Assembly: GCA_002633025.1 (NCBI GenBank)
Contig: NMRB01000116.1
Coordinates: 184,866 to 248,865, forward strand
DNA from: Notospermus geniculatus
Taxonomy: Eukaryota > Nemertea > Pilidiophora > Heteronemertea > Lineidae
Direction: 5' to 3'
DNA: 64,000 nt
Shown piece by piece: positions 12,601-27,600 of this stretch (positions are counted from its first letter, which is position 1; every line of letters starts with the position of its first letter). Below the pieces are notes generated by a model. It was not told the origin of the DNA. It saw only the letters and a list, made by a program, of their open reading frames with translations, and searched no databases. The position numbers and the translations under genes were made by a program.

Positions 12601-15600
12601 TCACCCTGTCTCGTCTGTGTTTCAGATATCAATGAGTGCGCTGACAAAACAAAGAACAAGTGTGCCCAGATGTGCACAAATAATATAGGAAGTTATAAAT
12701 GTGGATGTTTCAAAGGTTTCAAAGAAAAAGACAAAATTAAGTGTGAAGGTATAATCTCCGGTTATTGTTAAACTGAGATCTGTCTCTCTCTGAGTCTGGT
12801 GGTGGGGGATCTGCCTCGCTAAATTGCTTTCAGCTGCATTAGTGATGTTTCGCAAATCTGACGAAACACGAAGTACGAAATACTAAATCCAACTTCATTT
12901 CCACGACCTAATGTGTTTCTGGAGATGGTTGTTACCGCAAATGTCCCTGCTGCCAATGCGTCTTTAGCATTCCATGTAAGACCGAGAGACTTGTGGTGCA
13001 TCTTGAATTTTTAAATTTTTGCATTATTTTCGCACCTACGAAGTGGAAATGAAAGATAAATTTCACAGTTTAATACACACCGTAACTCTATCGGTCTAAC
13101 GTCAAACGCTAAAAGACGCTCTTGCAGCAGGCGATATTATGGTACATGTACCAACCATCTCCTGAAATACATTACGTCATGGAAATGAAGTCCAATTTCG
13201 TATTACGTACTTTGTATTTCCTCAGATTTGTGAAACGTCACAATGGTAACACTAGGTCCGTTTGTGAGTGTATGTATAAGAATTTGTATTTTTTTCTTTA
13301 CATGTACTTATTCGTCATCAATTCATTCACCTATTGTGTACGGATCATGCCTCAAGCACTTTCAGCATGTTCAGGCAACACAAGTATTCTCATTTCGTCT
13401 CATCTTCACCGAAGTCATTCCTGTAACCTATTCCTTGACCTAACCCTTCAACTTTCAAGTGCCATGTTCGTTGAGCAGTTTCAGATTTTTGCTGAAAAAA
13501 GTAAAAAATCGCCAGGACAAAAAGTTCTAATAATGATGTTGATTTTGGTTTCTCCGCTGAGGTTTGATAGCCTACACTGTGTTTTCAGCCACAACGGCAT
13601 GCGACAATTCCGGGAGAGGACCGTGTACTGGTGACGCAACGATTACAATGTGCGCTGTAGTTGACAGTAAACCGAAATGTTTTTGCAAAGAGGGCTACGA
13701 GCTCAACACCGCGAAAACTGAATGTAAAGGTACGGAAGAGGGTATTTTTTTCCATTTACATAAAACATAAGGCCGAATTGACGTTGAAGCTTTCGGCTGC
13801 CTGAGTGCATCACCAGTGTTGAAATTGAGGCTGCGGACAGCTGGTAGACATGATCCTAAATCAGGCCATCTGTATTAAAGCCTAAGGTTTTATATCTCGC
13901 GACGGCCGACGGCGACATAACCTTTGACCTTTAGGCAACGTGGTATGTGCATGCTTGACAAGACTGTTCAAATCTATCTATGAATAATCTAAGTTACCAA
14001 TTAGGCATTGTGAGTGTTGCTACACATAGAATAATGAGTTGAAGCCTGTTACCTTACCTGATGAAGAGTTAGTTACGCTATAACAGCACGTTGAACTTCT
14101 CAAGTGATGAAGGTATGGCGGCCATTTTTGTTTCGACATAGTATAAGTCCAGCCTCGGTGTTATCACTGGCTATATCTAGGTTGGACAGGAGACCAGTCT
14201 TACCAAGGTGGGGAGGGAGAAAGAGTCACCTAATGCATACTGTTGGGCTTTAACTTATTTACATGTACAAACACGAGGATTATGGTATTCCATGGCGTCA
14301 CTTTCAGTTCTGGTGCAGTATATTTCTGTTTTAGATATTGATGAATGTAAACTGACTGGTGCTGATGCGAAGTGCAAAGATCCCAATGGAAAGTGTGCCA
14401 ATTCGCCAGGATCGTATGAATGCAAGTGCAAAGAGGGTTATAGCATACTTCACGTCAATGGCATTCCCGAATGTTCAGGTAAGGTTTTGTCTCAGCAGTT
14501 GATGCGATAGGAATTTCAGTCATTACATTCTGACTGTTCCATATGATAGGCAAGACCCTTCTGCACGTTTCTGCAAATTTTGTTGAATTCTGACTAGTTG
14601 ATCTTATGATACAAAAACACTTAATTAATAAGCACCCCACGAACGATGACATGGATGAGAGCACAGCGTCTTCTGTGTACATTTGAATAGGCTAACTTAC
14701 GTTTGCACATGGAACACTGATTGTGCTGAAAATAGCTCTGTTATCCTCAGGAATGGAATTCAAGGCATCGAGTTGATAGATTCATGTACCCTACTACCAT
14801 CAAAAAAGTTGAAGCTCCTGCCTATTATGTGAAGCCAAAATTCAAGCAGTGAGAGACATCTGGTGGCAATACATGGAGTGTATCCCTTAGTTACTTCATC
14901 GTTCGCGGCTAAACCTTTACGTTTGATTTCTTTATTCTGCTGTTTAACTCTGAGCAAGCATAATTCCCTGAATTGCCGAGGCAACTGCCGAAGATTGTTG
15001 CTATTACAACGAAAGACATCTGTATCACCACAATTTGTCACTCAGATACATTTTATCCTGAATTTGTATGTTTCAGACATTGTTGAGTGTGGTTCCAAGG
15101 ATAAAAACGGCAAACCTCTTGATAACTGCCATGCCAATGCCCTGTGTACCAACACTCCGGGATCGTTCAAGTGTACATGTAAGACTGGCTATGCTGGTAA
15201 TGGTGTCACTTGTACGGGTGAGTATTCATTTTGCATGGCGCGAATTTTTGGCACACATATATTCAACTCTTCCTTCGCGAAGGCAAATTCTATCAAAAAG
15301 CACATTGGCTCAAGTGTTAAGACTGTATTTTATAAATGATAATGTATCTTAGGCAACGGTTATTATATTCTGTGGTTTACAGGCAGAAAGATTTTAAGCC
15401 CAGGTATGGAGGACGAAATGAAAATTTAAAAAAAACCTCGGTTGAATTCATTTAATGTTTTCGGTTTTCAGCTTCAGAATGACACGTTAGACAAATCGAA
15501 GGAAATAAAAAAAGTTTATAAATGCCTCTTTTCTGGTGGTTTCCGCCCAGGTTGCCCAGGAATATGCCTACACCAGTTGGTTTTGTTTATTTTTAGCTGC

Positions 15601-18600
15601 AGTGACTGCTGAAATCCCGTCGATGGAAATAAAAAAACAACTCCATTTATTTGTCCTCATTTGCACATCAAGAACATAATCGGCGACAATAAAACAAACT
15701 GATTTCCCCATTTTATTTTTTTTTCGATATGGCGTTTGTCACCTCGGCGTTCCCGTAAGGCCAAAAAAATATTGTCTGTTTCTTGTCCAGCAACTCAGCG
15801 AAAATTAATGCCGGCATGCGATTTTTTTTTATTTTCAAATAATTTTTTTTCCGTTTTCTTCATGGATGGGGGGAAATACCACCAGCAAACTATCTCTCTA
15901 CATGTTTAAAGCACAGATATCATGAAAAATAAAGATGATTTCAAGTGATGAAGCATTTCTGTGCGTTGTATAGAAGGCGCTGCGTAAGCAAAGTGGGAAA
16001 ATTTGAAATTGGTGAAAAAAAAAATTTCGATGCGGAGGGTCTGGGAATGACGCGGGCGGGGACAAGAAACAAATACTTTATTTTTTTTTGGCCTAAACCA
16101 AAGAATAAAAAAGTGGCCTGTCTATTTTTGCAGATGTGGATGAATGTGCATTTCCAAGCCTTGCTGCATTCAAATGTCAACAGAATTGTAAAAACAAACC
16201 TGGCAGTTTTGAATGCAGTTGCGAAACAGACTTTAATTTGGTTGACAAACACAAGTGTATTCGTAAGTACTAAATCCATCAATCTCTTTGTAGATAAAGG
16301 TCAGGATCCATATTCATAAAACAACTTAAGTCTAAGTGTGACACTTATCATTTGTTCAACACAAAAGATAAGTATCATACTTTGACTTAAGTATGTTTAT
16401 GAATATGGACCCTGGTTTATCGTCCTGTAAAGTTGGTCATTCGTTTTCAGCAAAACTATTTTGTAACCCTAGAAAGTATTTGCGGCGTGACCACAAGTAA
16501 ATCCCACAGACACTCAGAATGACCCTTCATGCCCAGATTTCTCCCGCAAATCAAGGACTTTGTTCACACCTAATAGCAGCGTTTTCAGACCATTTTTCCA
16601 TAACCTCCTCCCCAGGCGTGATAGCACCTCAACAACTTCGAGTGTCGCTCCCAACCCCAGGCATCATTGTCATTAATTAAACTTTTGATTGGCTGACACT
16701 GAATGCAATATGACGTCACCTGGTTGCTGATGTTTACATCCCTGTGTACCGTTCCTGTGTGACGGTCCACCAAATTCATTCATAATCATCCCTGGCTCTC
16801 TTCAGTCCATCGCTTGGGACAGTAAGTCGTGGTGCTTTGTAACTTCCTTTACAAGGGCAAGTAAAAGACCCCTTCCAAGTGAGGAACATGAGTAGCATGC
16901 GTTGGCCTCTTCCGTACTTACCAGGGCCAATAATGCTATGGCTTCGGCCGTGACGGAAAAATCAAATACAAGTACAAATACCATATTCACCACGGCATGG
17001 CCTGAACCAGTCAGGTCATCATAAAAATTTGTCCTTTGAACATGCCGTATTTTCCTTTAAGTCCTAGCACCGCCTGCTTTTTATGACTTTCGAAATGTAG
17101 GGGATAAAATGCTGATCAAGATGCTTCTTGTTTCTTTGAAAAATTCTAATTGGTTAAAAAGTTATAACATATTTCATGGATTTGGTCAGAGGAGGATCGT
17201 CGGCCTAATTTGATGACGTCATTGCAGGAATTTGCATAATGAGCATGCATTTTAGTGCTATAATGGACTTGCGTAAATATTCATGTGAAAGAATGAAGTC
17301 AGAAATTTGTCTATTAGTAAATATGTTAATGAAAATTAACTTTACCTCCACATTGGATGGCTCAGATTTGATTTCATTCATCCCTGCAATGACGTAATGC
17401 ATAAATTAGCATTTTCGACCCTTACTGTACGGTACGTAGCACTGGCATTTTCACACACACACATCCGCGATATCTCCTCATCCTCCTCATATCTACTCAT
17501 CCGAATTTCATAAAACAAAAAGCAAAATTATGCATTCTATACACTTCAGTAACAATCTCTGCAGTCAATTTTTTTTGATGGAACTAGGACTTTAATTTTA
17601 CGCTAAACTCAGGCCAACTTTCTTTACTTTTTTTTTTAGCAAAAGTCGCGTGTGCAACAAACAGTGGTCAAGGACCTTGCATTGGCGACAAGAAAGTAAT
17701 AACGTGTGCAAAAGTAGCAACGGAGGAAAAGTGCTTCTGCCAGAAAGGCTACAAATTGAATACGGCAAAAACAAAATGTGAAGGTAGGTGTCCCACCGTA
17801 CATGTACCAGTTTGGTGATGGAAAATGAACCAACGTTCGTCATTTTGATGAAGAAACGTTTTTCAGTGTACCGTACATATAATATTGACATATTATGTCA
17901 ACTGTGATTTGTATTGTGTGTATTTTGCATCATAACAGCACTAGGGCGTGCAAAATATGACAAAGAATATTTGGAACAAGATATGCTAATGTATATAAAG
18001 TCCATTTCGAGAATATTTGCAAATTTTCGACCCCAATCGGGGTCTTCTTCAGGCTGGCACTTTTCCACACTATTTCAGAAAGGCTTTTCATCACCGTTGA
18101 CCTTCATTTGCAGATATTGATGAATGCAAGGTAAAAACGGCTAAATGTCATGCGAATGCAGATTGTGCCAACACTGACGGATCTTACACATGTAAATGTA
18201 AAAAAGGATATTCTGGTGATGGAATGTACACATGCGAGGGTGAGTGCTACAATTTCATTTCTTGAAACCAATGCAGACTTTTTCCGTGTTGTGTGGACCT
18301 TTTGGTGTTGTGTGGACTTTCCCGTGTAATGGGACGAGTGAACGGACCACTCAGCTGTCGCTAATGTTTATTCCTCTAACAGGTTATCGTTTGATTTCCA
18401 AACCTCCCTAAAAATTAGAATAAAAAACTTGTTACTCACCAAATAACCTGAGGAAAAGACAAGCTGTCTGAAAACTGGAGGAGATTTTCTTCAGCTTTAT
18501 CGGAGATCCTGAGAATGTCATTGTGTGAATGTTAGGTTTGGGTAGGGACTGAGAGAGATCATGGCCATTGACAGGCATCGTCGGCTGCCCTTTAGACACA

Positions 18601-21600
18601 TGTTAGAGAGACCTGAAAAGAGATAAATGAAGATGACTGCTGTATTAAATTTTAGCGAGAGTATTCTCGTTTTAATAGGGTCAGAGATGCCAAATTGGAT
18701 AAGTTAAAGGTGCTCTAGTTCGAATCATAAACATTACGGTGTGCCACCTATTGTCAACTTCTGGTACTAACAAATCAGATAAAATCGAATTAAATCTCGC
18801 CTTTCACAACTTTTTGTTTGTTTTTCAGGGTGAAATAATAAATATATTTCAGTTACAAGAATATTTATCAAGATAGATATAAAAATAGATAACATTAATG
18901 TTTTGGTATACACGGTGCTGCCACCTGTCAGAGGAAAAATAACTATTATAATCAACCATGTAAATAAACAAACCGTAATGTTTACAATTCGAACTAGAGC
19001 ACCTTTAAAGCCCTCGAGTTAGACTCTAACTCATCACTGTCACTGTCTTTATATACATGTACCACTCTAAGACAGTGATAGTGATGATGATGATGTCAAG
19101 AATAACTACATGTAAGTTTGATTTTTATCTGATTATTTTGTTCGTAAAATTTTCTTTGTAGAGATTGACAAATGCAAAAATCCCGATAGTAACGACTGCG
19201 AACAAACGTGCACAAAGTCCACTGGATCATTTACTTGTAGCTGTATTGCAAACATTTTCACCAAGGATGGCAAGGTTTGTAAAGGTAAGTAAAAATCAGA
19301 CTTGTTGCTGCAGTACCTCTTTTTATAAACTCCCTATGCAGTTGTGAGTCTTGCCCCCTTCGATTTACCCGCTCTCCAACGTAAAATTCGCCGCGTTTGG
19401 TCAACAGATGGCGTCATGGCCTGGCGCAAGTTTTATAGCCTATCAGCACGCTGCTTTCAGAACTCTTTGGCCCGTTGGCAACGGATGTTCTTGTGCTACC
19501 ATGCCCACGAACCGCTCGGCCAATGAAAAAGTGTCTCAGGCCAACTTGGTTACCGGTTGCTCGGCGCTCTCAGTGGCTGACTCTCTCAACGCCATCTGTT
19601 GACCAAACGCGGCGAATTTTACGAAGTTAAGCAGTTGTGGAGAGCGAGTAAACCGAAGGTGGCGCAGTACACAACTGCGTAGGGAGTTTACTCTTTCTAC
19701 AACATCCAGGACCCATATTCATAAAACCCTGCTAGGCTTAGTTGCCTGCTAAAGTGCCTAGTTTGTACAGGCCAATGTGCACAACTAGCAGCCAACTAAG
19801 CTAGCAAGGTTTTATGAATATGGGCCCAGGTTTTTAAGAGGGACGTTTTTCATCACAATTCGTACGCCAAAAGGCCTAGGGTTGGGATGTGAGTGGCCCA
19901 ATTCTGGTGTAACATACTCTACTCTAAATTCCCACTTAGAGTCTACCTGTCTCATTCCTAAACTCGGAAAAAATGACTATGTCCTAAGTTGAAGATATTG
20001 GGGTAGGGTATGGTCAGAAACAGTAATGTCCTGCCCACTAATACTTGTCCCACTACAGAGCTTGGCAAAGAGTGACAGCGTGGGGTATCTTCAACTTACG
20101 ATTTGGTCATTGTTTCCGAGTTCAGAAATGAGACAGGTAAGTGGGAATTTAGAGTATTTGAGATTTTTATGTACCAATAATAGGAACGAGCAACAATGAC
20201 GTACTGTGTTGACAATCAATGTAAATCCATTGTCCCATTTTAGCTGCCAAAACATGTTCAAAACTTGGTATGGGATCGTGTTATAAAGGACCTGACGACA
20301 GGATCATGTGTGCAAAGAAAAATGGTAAAGATACGTGCTACTGCAAGCGTGGTTACAAATTTGACCCAGACGACAAAGATAAGACAACATGCATAGGTAT
20401 GTTATCCTCCTCAGGTTTTAAATAGGCCTATCAACAGACACTTTCATAAAAAGAAGGCGAGGCTTTTTAGCTCATCTTGGTGAACTTATAACATACTGCT
20501 TCCTCTGTTGTTCTAAATAATTACCGTTAATAAGGGCACATCTCTAAACCGTTGGCTTGGTCATATGAATAAAGACTAGCAGATGCTTTTACTTCAGGGC
20601 CCGGTTGCACGAAACTCACGACAGCGCTATCTTGGAGTTAGCGCTAACTTGATGACGTAAAAGAACAATGGATTTTTACGTCATCTAACATGAAGATAGC
20701 GCTAACACCAAGATAGCGCTGTCGTGAGTTTCGTGGAACCGGGCCCAGCAGATTTGTACAGCATAGCCTAGTACATTTTGTATTGCAAAATTCAAGTAAA
20801 AACATTTTTTTTGTACGGAAAATGCAATATACATGTATAATCTGGTGAATTCGCAGTATGAAAAATAATAGAGAGTTTTCGAAATGCCATCACGAACGCC
20901 AAACCCATTGTTCTATACCACTATAAGTGAGCACCGAAAAAAAGGATAGACGTTCGCGTCGGCGTTTCGGGGGCTTAGCGAAAACTCTCTATTGTTGTCA
21001 TAAAGTTAACGTTTATCGTTTGATTTCTGAACCTTCCTACTGTCTGTTTTATAGCGGTAAATGAATGTGCGGATCCCAAGCTGAATGACTGCGACAAGAG
21101 AGGGGGGATCTGTATTGAGGCAATCAAGGGGTACTCTTGTAAGTGCAAACCTGGGTATACTGGCGATGGAATCGTCTGTACAGGTAAGATATTGTCTTTC
21201 TGTTTTTAAGGGGGTGGGATATGCTAGCCTTGCCATATAGTAGCTGCAAAGGGTTCAATAGGGAGGTTTCGCAAGCGCCCGGTTAGGCCATACGACGACG
21301 TTTATCTATTGTTTGGGTATACCCACACAATAGATAAACGTCGTCGGAGGGCCTAACCGGGCGCTTGCGAAACCTCCCTACTGCACCATCTCCCCCTTCG
21401 GACAGAGATGACTCGTCCTCGAGTCACTTAGCGCCACTCTGCGTCTCAGTGCCGAACTACACTTTCCAGATTCGACTGGGAAGGTCTGCCAGATGTAGAA
21501 TACGTGTGCCCGGCGGTGTAGCAGTAAAAAGTGTCCCCCTGTAAAAAGGGTCCACTTCAATTGTTGAATGACGGAATAAGCGGCATGCATACAGAAACCA

Positions 21601-24600
21601 ATTGTCAGAGATTAGAATGTAACAATAGGATCCTTTGTTTCCCCGAACAGTTTTTCCTAGGACATTCTTTCCCTTCACACCGGTCACCCGTCCAAATACT
21701 GACCACGCTCTACGTTGCTTAACTTACAGCTCAGATGCCTAAGCGCCAACCACTGGGCTATAAAGGAAACCCGGCGTGGCCCGCGGACTAGGTTTGCCAT
21801 AACTGCAAGAGATTCAGTGCATTCCTCACATGGCAAACAGGTTGGTGGATGACGAATCTTTAACGATAATGTTTTTGTTAAAATAATTTTTTTTTCTCTC
21901 TGCAGAAATCGATGAATGTGCATTGGGTACACACAAGTGCCACAAGACCCTGGCTAAATGCATCAACACCCCTGGATCGTATGAATGCAAATGTAACCTC
22001 GGCTACACTGGAGATGGTTTCACGTGTAAAGGTATGAACTCCTTCGAATATGTGCATCACATCGGATGGGGGATCGAATCAGGGCCCATATTCCAGAAGC
22101 CTCCCTAACGCTTAGGCCCACTCCCCGGGGTCCACTCTAACCTTTTCTGTTCACCCCTGCAAACAATAGCTAAAGGTAAACCTTCGAGTTAAAGCCGCAC
22201 TGTATTAAATTCAGAAAGTGCTCACGTCCTCCGACGTTAGTGTATGTACTTTACTCTATGTGGACACATTAGAGCTCTGCCTGCTGTTTTTTCGATGCCG
22301 TGCTGAAAAAGTTTTTGTATCAGGCAAGCATTTTGGGGACCTTCACGAGGCTATGAGACCTCTACCTGGGTATTCGAAAAACATGGACGATGGACGGTGG
22401 ATGATGGACGATGGACGGCTCCTTTCAGCATCATCGATCTCCACCGCCTGGATGATAATTATCTCATTTCCGACATTCCTCCCAGCATCAACATGAATTT
22501 AAAGTGACAACTGCACAGGCCGACGACAAACATGATCAATCACGCATTACAGCGTTCAGAATTACCTCTTCTCTTGTCTACATTGTATACTGGCGGTAAA
22601 ACCGCCGATAGATTTCGTCATTTTCACGACTTTTCTCTTTGCATGGCACGTTTGACGCCTTGGGACACTTCCGGCAAACAGCCATACACTGGGATTATTG
22701 CTAGAAAGGGCTGAAAATTAATGCTATACCTACTATAATTTGGGAATAGGGAGATAAGACCAATCCCTACAACTTTTCAAAAGGGACCCATAGTAAATTC
22801 TCAAGGACTTAGGAGCTGTAAGCCTAGTTGGAGTATATCCTTCATTTCATGATTTACGCTGAATATCAACCTCACTACACCTCTTGGTCGATTCTTACGT
22901 GCATGGTTGTGGCAGGTATGTCGGAAATGAGAATTATCATCCAGGCGGTGGAGATCGATGATGCTGAAAGGAGCCGTCCATCGTCCATCATCCACCGTCC
23001 ATCGTCCAGGTTTTTCGAATACCCCCTCTACCTGCACTCTCCTAACACTTTGAAAATACCATAAAATTCAATACTGTGGAGCTTTAAGGAAGCTTCTAGA
23101 GTACGGCCCCAGGACTTCCTTTCTGTTTTACAGCCTATGTTCCCCCGCCATATAGACAACGTGATGATGAATATTTGTGTTTTTCAGATTATGATGAGTG
23201 TAAAAATGCAGCAATGCATGACTGCAGCCAAACATGTAAAAACAAACTGGACGGGAAGGGTTATACATGCAGTTGTGAAACCGGGTTCAAGACTACCGAT
23301 AATGGAAAGACCTGCACCGGTGAGTGAAAGCAAAGAATGTCCCAACTTGTTTCACACTAGAGGGCGTTTCAGGAAGAATGTCCCTCATTCACTTCTATGG
23401 TTTTTTACTAGGAAGTGCCTGATGAAGACCCTGGTTGGGGTCGAAAATTTGCAGAATTCGGTGACGACTTTACTTCTACTGTCATTTTGTGTGTCGTTTT
23501 TTGTGTTCTACGTTGGATATCTGACACTATTTAAATAGTTAAATTGGCCAGGCAATGGCCTGGGTCAATCATCAAAATGCATAGTACCACTCCACAGTGC
23601 CAGCTTCGGAGCAGCACTAAGCAGGCGACACCTGGTGGTGATTATTCCCTGAATTATCGGTAAATATCCCCAAAGTAAAAATCGCCAAGCGAAGTGTCAC
23701 CAAAGGTATACAATCTTCAAACTTTGTTTTCAGAAGTTGCTTACCGAGTTCCCAACAGTAGTTTTTAGGGTCAAGAAAATTCTCAGGCATTATAATATAA
23801 TTAATTATAAGTCAATATAATTTATAATTTTCAGCTATAAAAGCCTGTGATAACACAGTAGGCCCTTGCAAAGGTCCAGCCGGAAGTGTGATGTGTGCCA
23901 AGGTTGGAGAAACGTCAGCACCCAAATGTGTATGTAGCCGTGGATACAAGTTGAAGCCAGATGGTCTGACTTGTGTCGGTAAGTTCGTTGTTAATTTGGC
24001 GACAGAATCCCAGTCCTACTAGTTTTCTTCATGTAGGCCCGCCTCGGAGCGTTATAACTTGTTACCTTTTTGCCTTATGCGGGTGATCCACCGACTTTAC
24101 GACCAGTTTGCGACTAGTTGCGACTCGTTTGCGACGGAAAATCATAGCCGATGGATCAGCGTTCACGATTCGTTCGCGACGAGTTTGCGACTCGTTCATG
24201 ACTGAATTCTGTTGACGACTAGTTTGCGACTAGTTTACGACGAGATCAAACATGTTTGATTTGATTCGGTGGATCAGCTTCATCGTCACGTCATTTCTTT
24301 ACGATCAGTTTGCGACTAGTTTACGACGAGTTTGCGATTCGTTGACGACTGCCGTCGTGAACTAATCGCAAAAACTGATCGTGAACTCGTCGTAAAGTTG
24401 GTGGATCACCCGCATTTGTTAGCAATCGCTAGTAGAGGAGTTAAAGATAATATATCACGGGTATTTTCGCGGGCCACGAAAATCATTGTTTATTTACATT
24501 TTGTTTGTTTATGTCCAGTGTTTTATTGTCTTATGGGTAATTTGTTGGTGGCGTGCCCCTCTAAAAATTCTTTAGACACCAGAACGATTCAATTTGGTGG

Positions 24601-27600
24601 GTTGGCTTGTCCCAAAAAGTCCAAATAACATGATGTAAACATCCATGTTTACAAACATTAAATGTAAACAATAAAGTTGTGATATATTATCTTTAATCTG
24701 AAATTGCAGTTTTGGTGGGTAGTAGAACACCCATTGAAAACCAGGGCCACTGCAATGCCAATATGGCTGCCGTAACGGCCATTTTGAATACACGTTCCGG
24801 ACAACAACTGGAGGAATTGAGGAGGAATCACTGTAGGTCTAGTTTTCTTGGATTTCATTATAATATGATGTTTCTGCTGTTTTTATTCTAGAGATCGATG
24901 GATGTTCGGGTTCTGGATGTAAGGTTTGCCATCAAGAAAAATCTCCACTGACAGGAGCGAGTGTGAAGGGTGGATTTGCTTGTGCTTGTCCGGCAGGATT
25001 TATGGGTGACCAGCTTGGCTCTTGTACAGGTATGAAGCATTCATGTGCACCAATGTTGCGACATGCACTACCACCCCACTCGTCGCCCGAGTGATCTAGT
25101 GTTTTATAACTCTCACTGACTCTATTGTTTTTTGGCCTTTTTTCCATCCCTCCCTGCTGGATTGACCCTACCTTGTAACCGTGGGAAATGGCCGTACTTA
25201 ACTTTTATTCCTACTTTTCTCTCTTTTTCTGTTATTACACGTACTTTTTATGTTCTTGTGTTACGTCATCTTGATTTGAATGGGGTCGTCTGCTGGATGC
25301 CCTGCCTCGGCGAGCATTATCCTGATCCTGTTCCGCGACGTGGGTCCCCCGGCAGCCGACGCTTACAGATACATCTATGTTGTATTATTTGTTTCATCTG
25401 GGCCACTAATGCTTTGCCTGGGCCCAGAAATTCTTGTATTTCGCCAACAGCATTTTTTCTATAATAAAAGTACATAGGCCTATTCATTATCAACCCCACT
25501 CGTAGGCTATGTCGCGATCTTCTTCCTCATCGATGGATTGATTAACAGATTATTTTAGGCAGTTAAGGCCACACAGCAAAGGTCATCATTGGTTTAAGGA
25601 ATTAAACCCGAGGTGGAGGGTCTTGGACCTTGCGACACCAAACCAGCGCCTCGGGTTTGGACGGAATTTTTGCTCCACCCGAGCGGGTTTGGTGCCGCAA
25701 CCAAGACCCGACGCCGAGGGTTTAAATTCTATTCTAAAATACCTCAAACTAAACATTCATAAAATTTAGGTTCTGTGCAATATGATTGCAAAATAGGCCT
25801 AAAAATATCAGCGAGGATGCTCCGTCAATGACGCGACATCTGTGAATCACGCACTGTGTGTACAAACCTGTACATCGTGCCTGTATCGTGTACATCTGTG
25901 TGCAGCGCTAACAGCAAGCTGCAGGAGTCGAAATGAGATCGTAGGGTGCTTTCTTCAACGGATTATCCGCAGGAAATGTAGCTGATGGTACAAAACGTCG
26001 TTGGGATAGGTGACTGAGTATCCATCTGGTCGACATTCGCGCACTACCTCGCTGAATGCTCGAAGCGAGAAATGCTGGACGCCAGACGCCATCATGGAAA
26101 CACTGAGCCGGGGGTCTTGGTTGTGTCACCCAGACCTGCTGCATTCAGAATGAGGCTAATACATTATCCATTTGAAACATACGCACGAGATACCAAAGTA
26201 TTTTAGAATATTTAACCACGATTCGCCGTGTGTACGAAAATAAGGCTGAAACGCGAGGCACTTTGAATATGGTTTCACTGAACATTAGATTAAAGCGAAT
26301 GGCTCGCAGCGTTTGTTTGATTTTTGGTGGTACCTCCCATAGAGAGTGAACCTAGTCTCCAGGTAAAGCCGTGCTCCAGTCAAAGGCAAAACCTGTGCAA
26401 ATATGCGAATGTGCACCTGGGGACGAGGTTCCATTAAAAATTTGTTAAAATGGGTTTATTTAATGACATTTTCAAATTCAGTCGGTCAAAATGTACATTT
26501 TGTACTATTCACATTGATTTCGAAGCGGCAGATTTTACAGAATACGCTTCCGAAGTTTGGCTGTCTAATGCATTTCCCATTAAACTAAAATCCTTCTTTC
26601 ACCTTTTTCTCAAAACGGCGCTTGATTTGAGGACATGTCAACAAACAACTGCCAATAAACCCCGCGACTAAAGAAATCTATCCTTTCTTTAATTCTTCTC
26701 AAAAGTAAGCTATGTGACAATGAATTCTCTTTTAGAAAAGTGCAACAAAGCTAATAATCCATGCAAGAATGGAGGAAAGCATTCGTGCACAACCAGAGCT
26801 CCATACTACAAGTGTGAGTGTCCTGGCTACAGCGGCAGAGATTGTGAAACAGGTAGGTACTCAAAGTAACTGTTGAAGCTATTGTGATAAAAACGGTTTG
26901 AAGTGTTGCAAGCCTAGCGGCGACAGGTTCACAAGGTGACTTCAGGGGTGGCACTCAGCCTTATACACAACAACCAGTGATTAACAGTCCTATCCACGGG
27001 AGAGAGCAGCATACCGCGCAATAACTTTACGCAATATAAAGATCTACATGTACTACCTACGCACGGCGAACATACAACAGTAAACTGCTTCACTCACTCA
27101 CCGCGACAAATAGCCCTACGCGCCAAATAGAGACCCGTTGCAGGATATTAACCTCGAAATCTGCCTACATAATTCCACGTCAACGTCAACTTCAGCCATT
27201 TCACCAATTCATCATAGAAAGGCAAAATTGTTAGGAGTTATAAATTCTAATGCATTAGGTATCGCAACCTTAAGGAGCCTATTGATTTTGACATCAAAGG
27301 GTCAAAGGTCAAGGTCAGCAGAGCAGACTTTGTCAAAACATTGTGAGCACAACAACTACCCGCACTCGCAGGATTGTCACCAAGCTTGGTGTGGGTGTTA
27401 GGTATGCTGACCCCAAACAGTCTATTTATTTTGGCATCAAAGGTCAAGGTCACCAGAGGGCAAAACTACCCCTGTACTTGCCCGATTGAATGGTCCGATT
27501 GTCACCAAACTTGGTGTAAGACTTAGGTATGGTAACCCCAAGACGTCGATTGATTTGAGGGTCAAAATGTCAAAGGCATCACTCCTAGATTCCTGATTGA

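Noticed and set aside
26450-26671. 73-codon frame in the intron before exon 25
   Set aside because: It has no splice sites in frame and no recognised domain, and the length is expected by chance.
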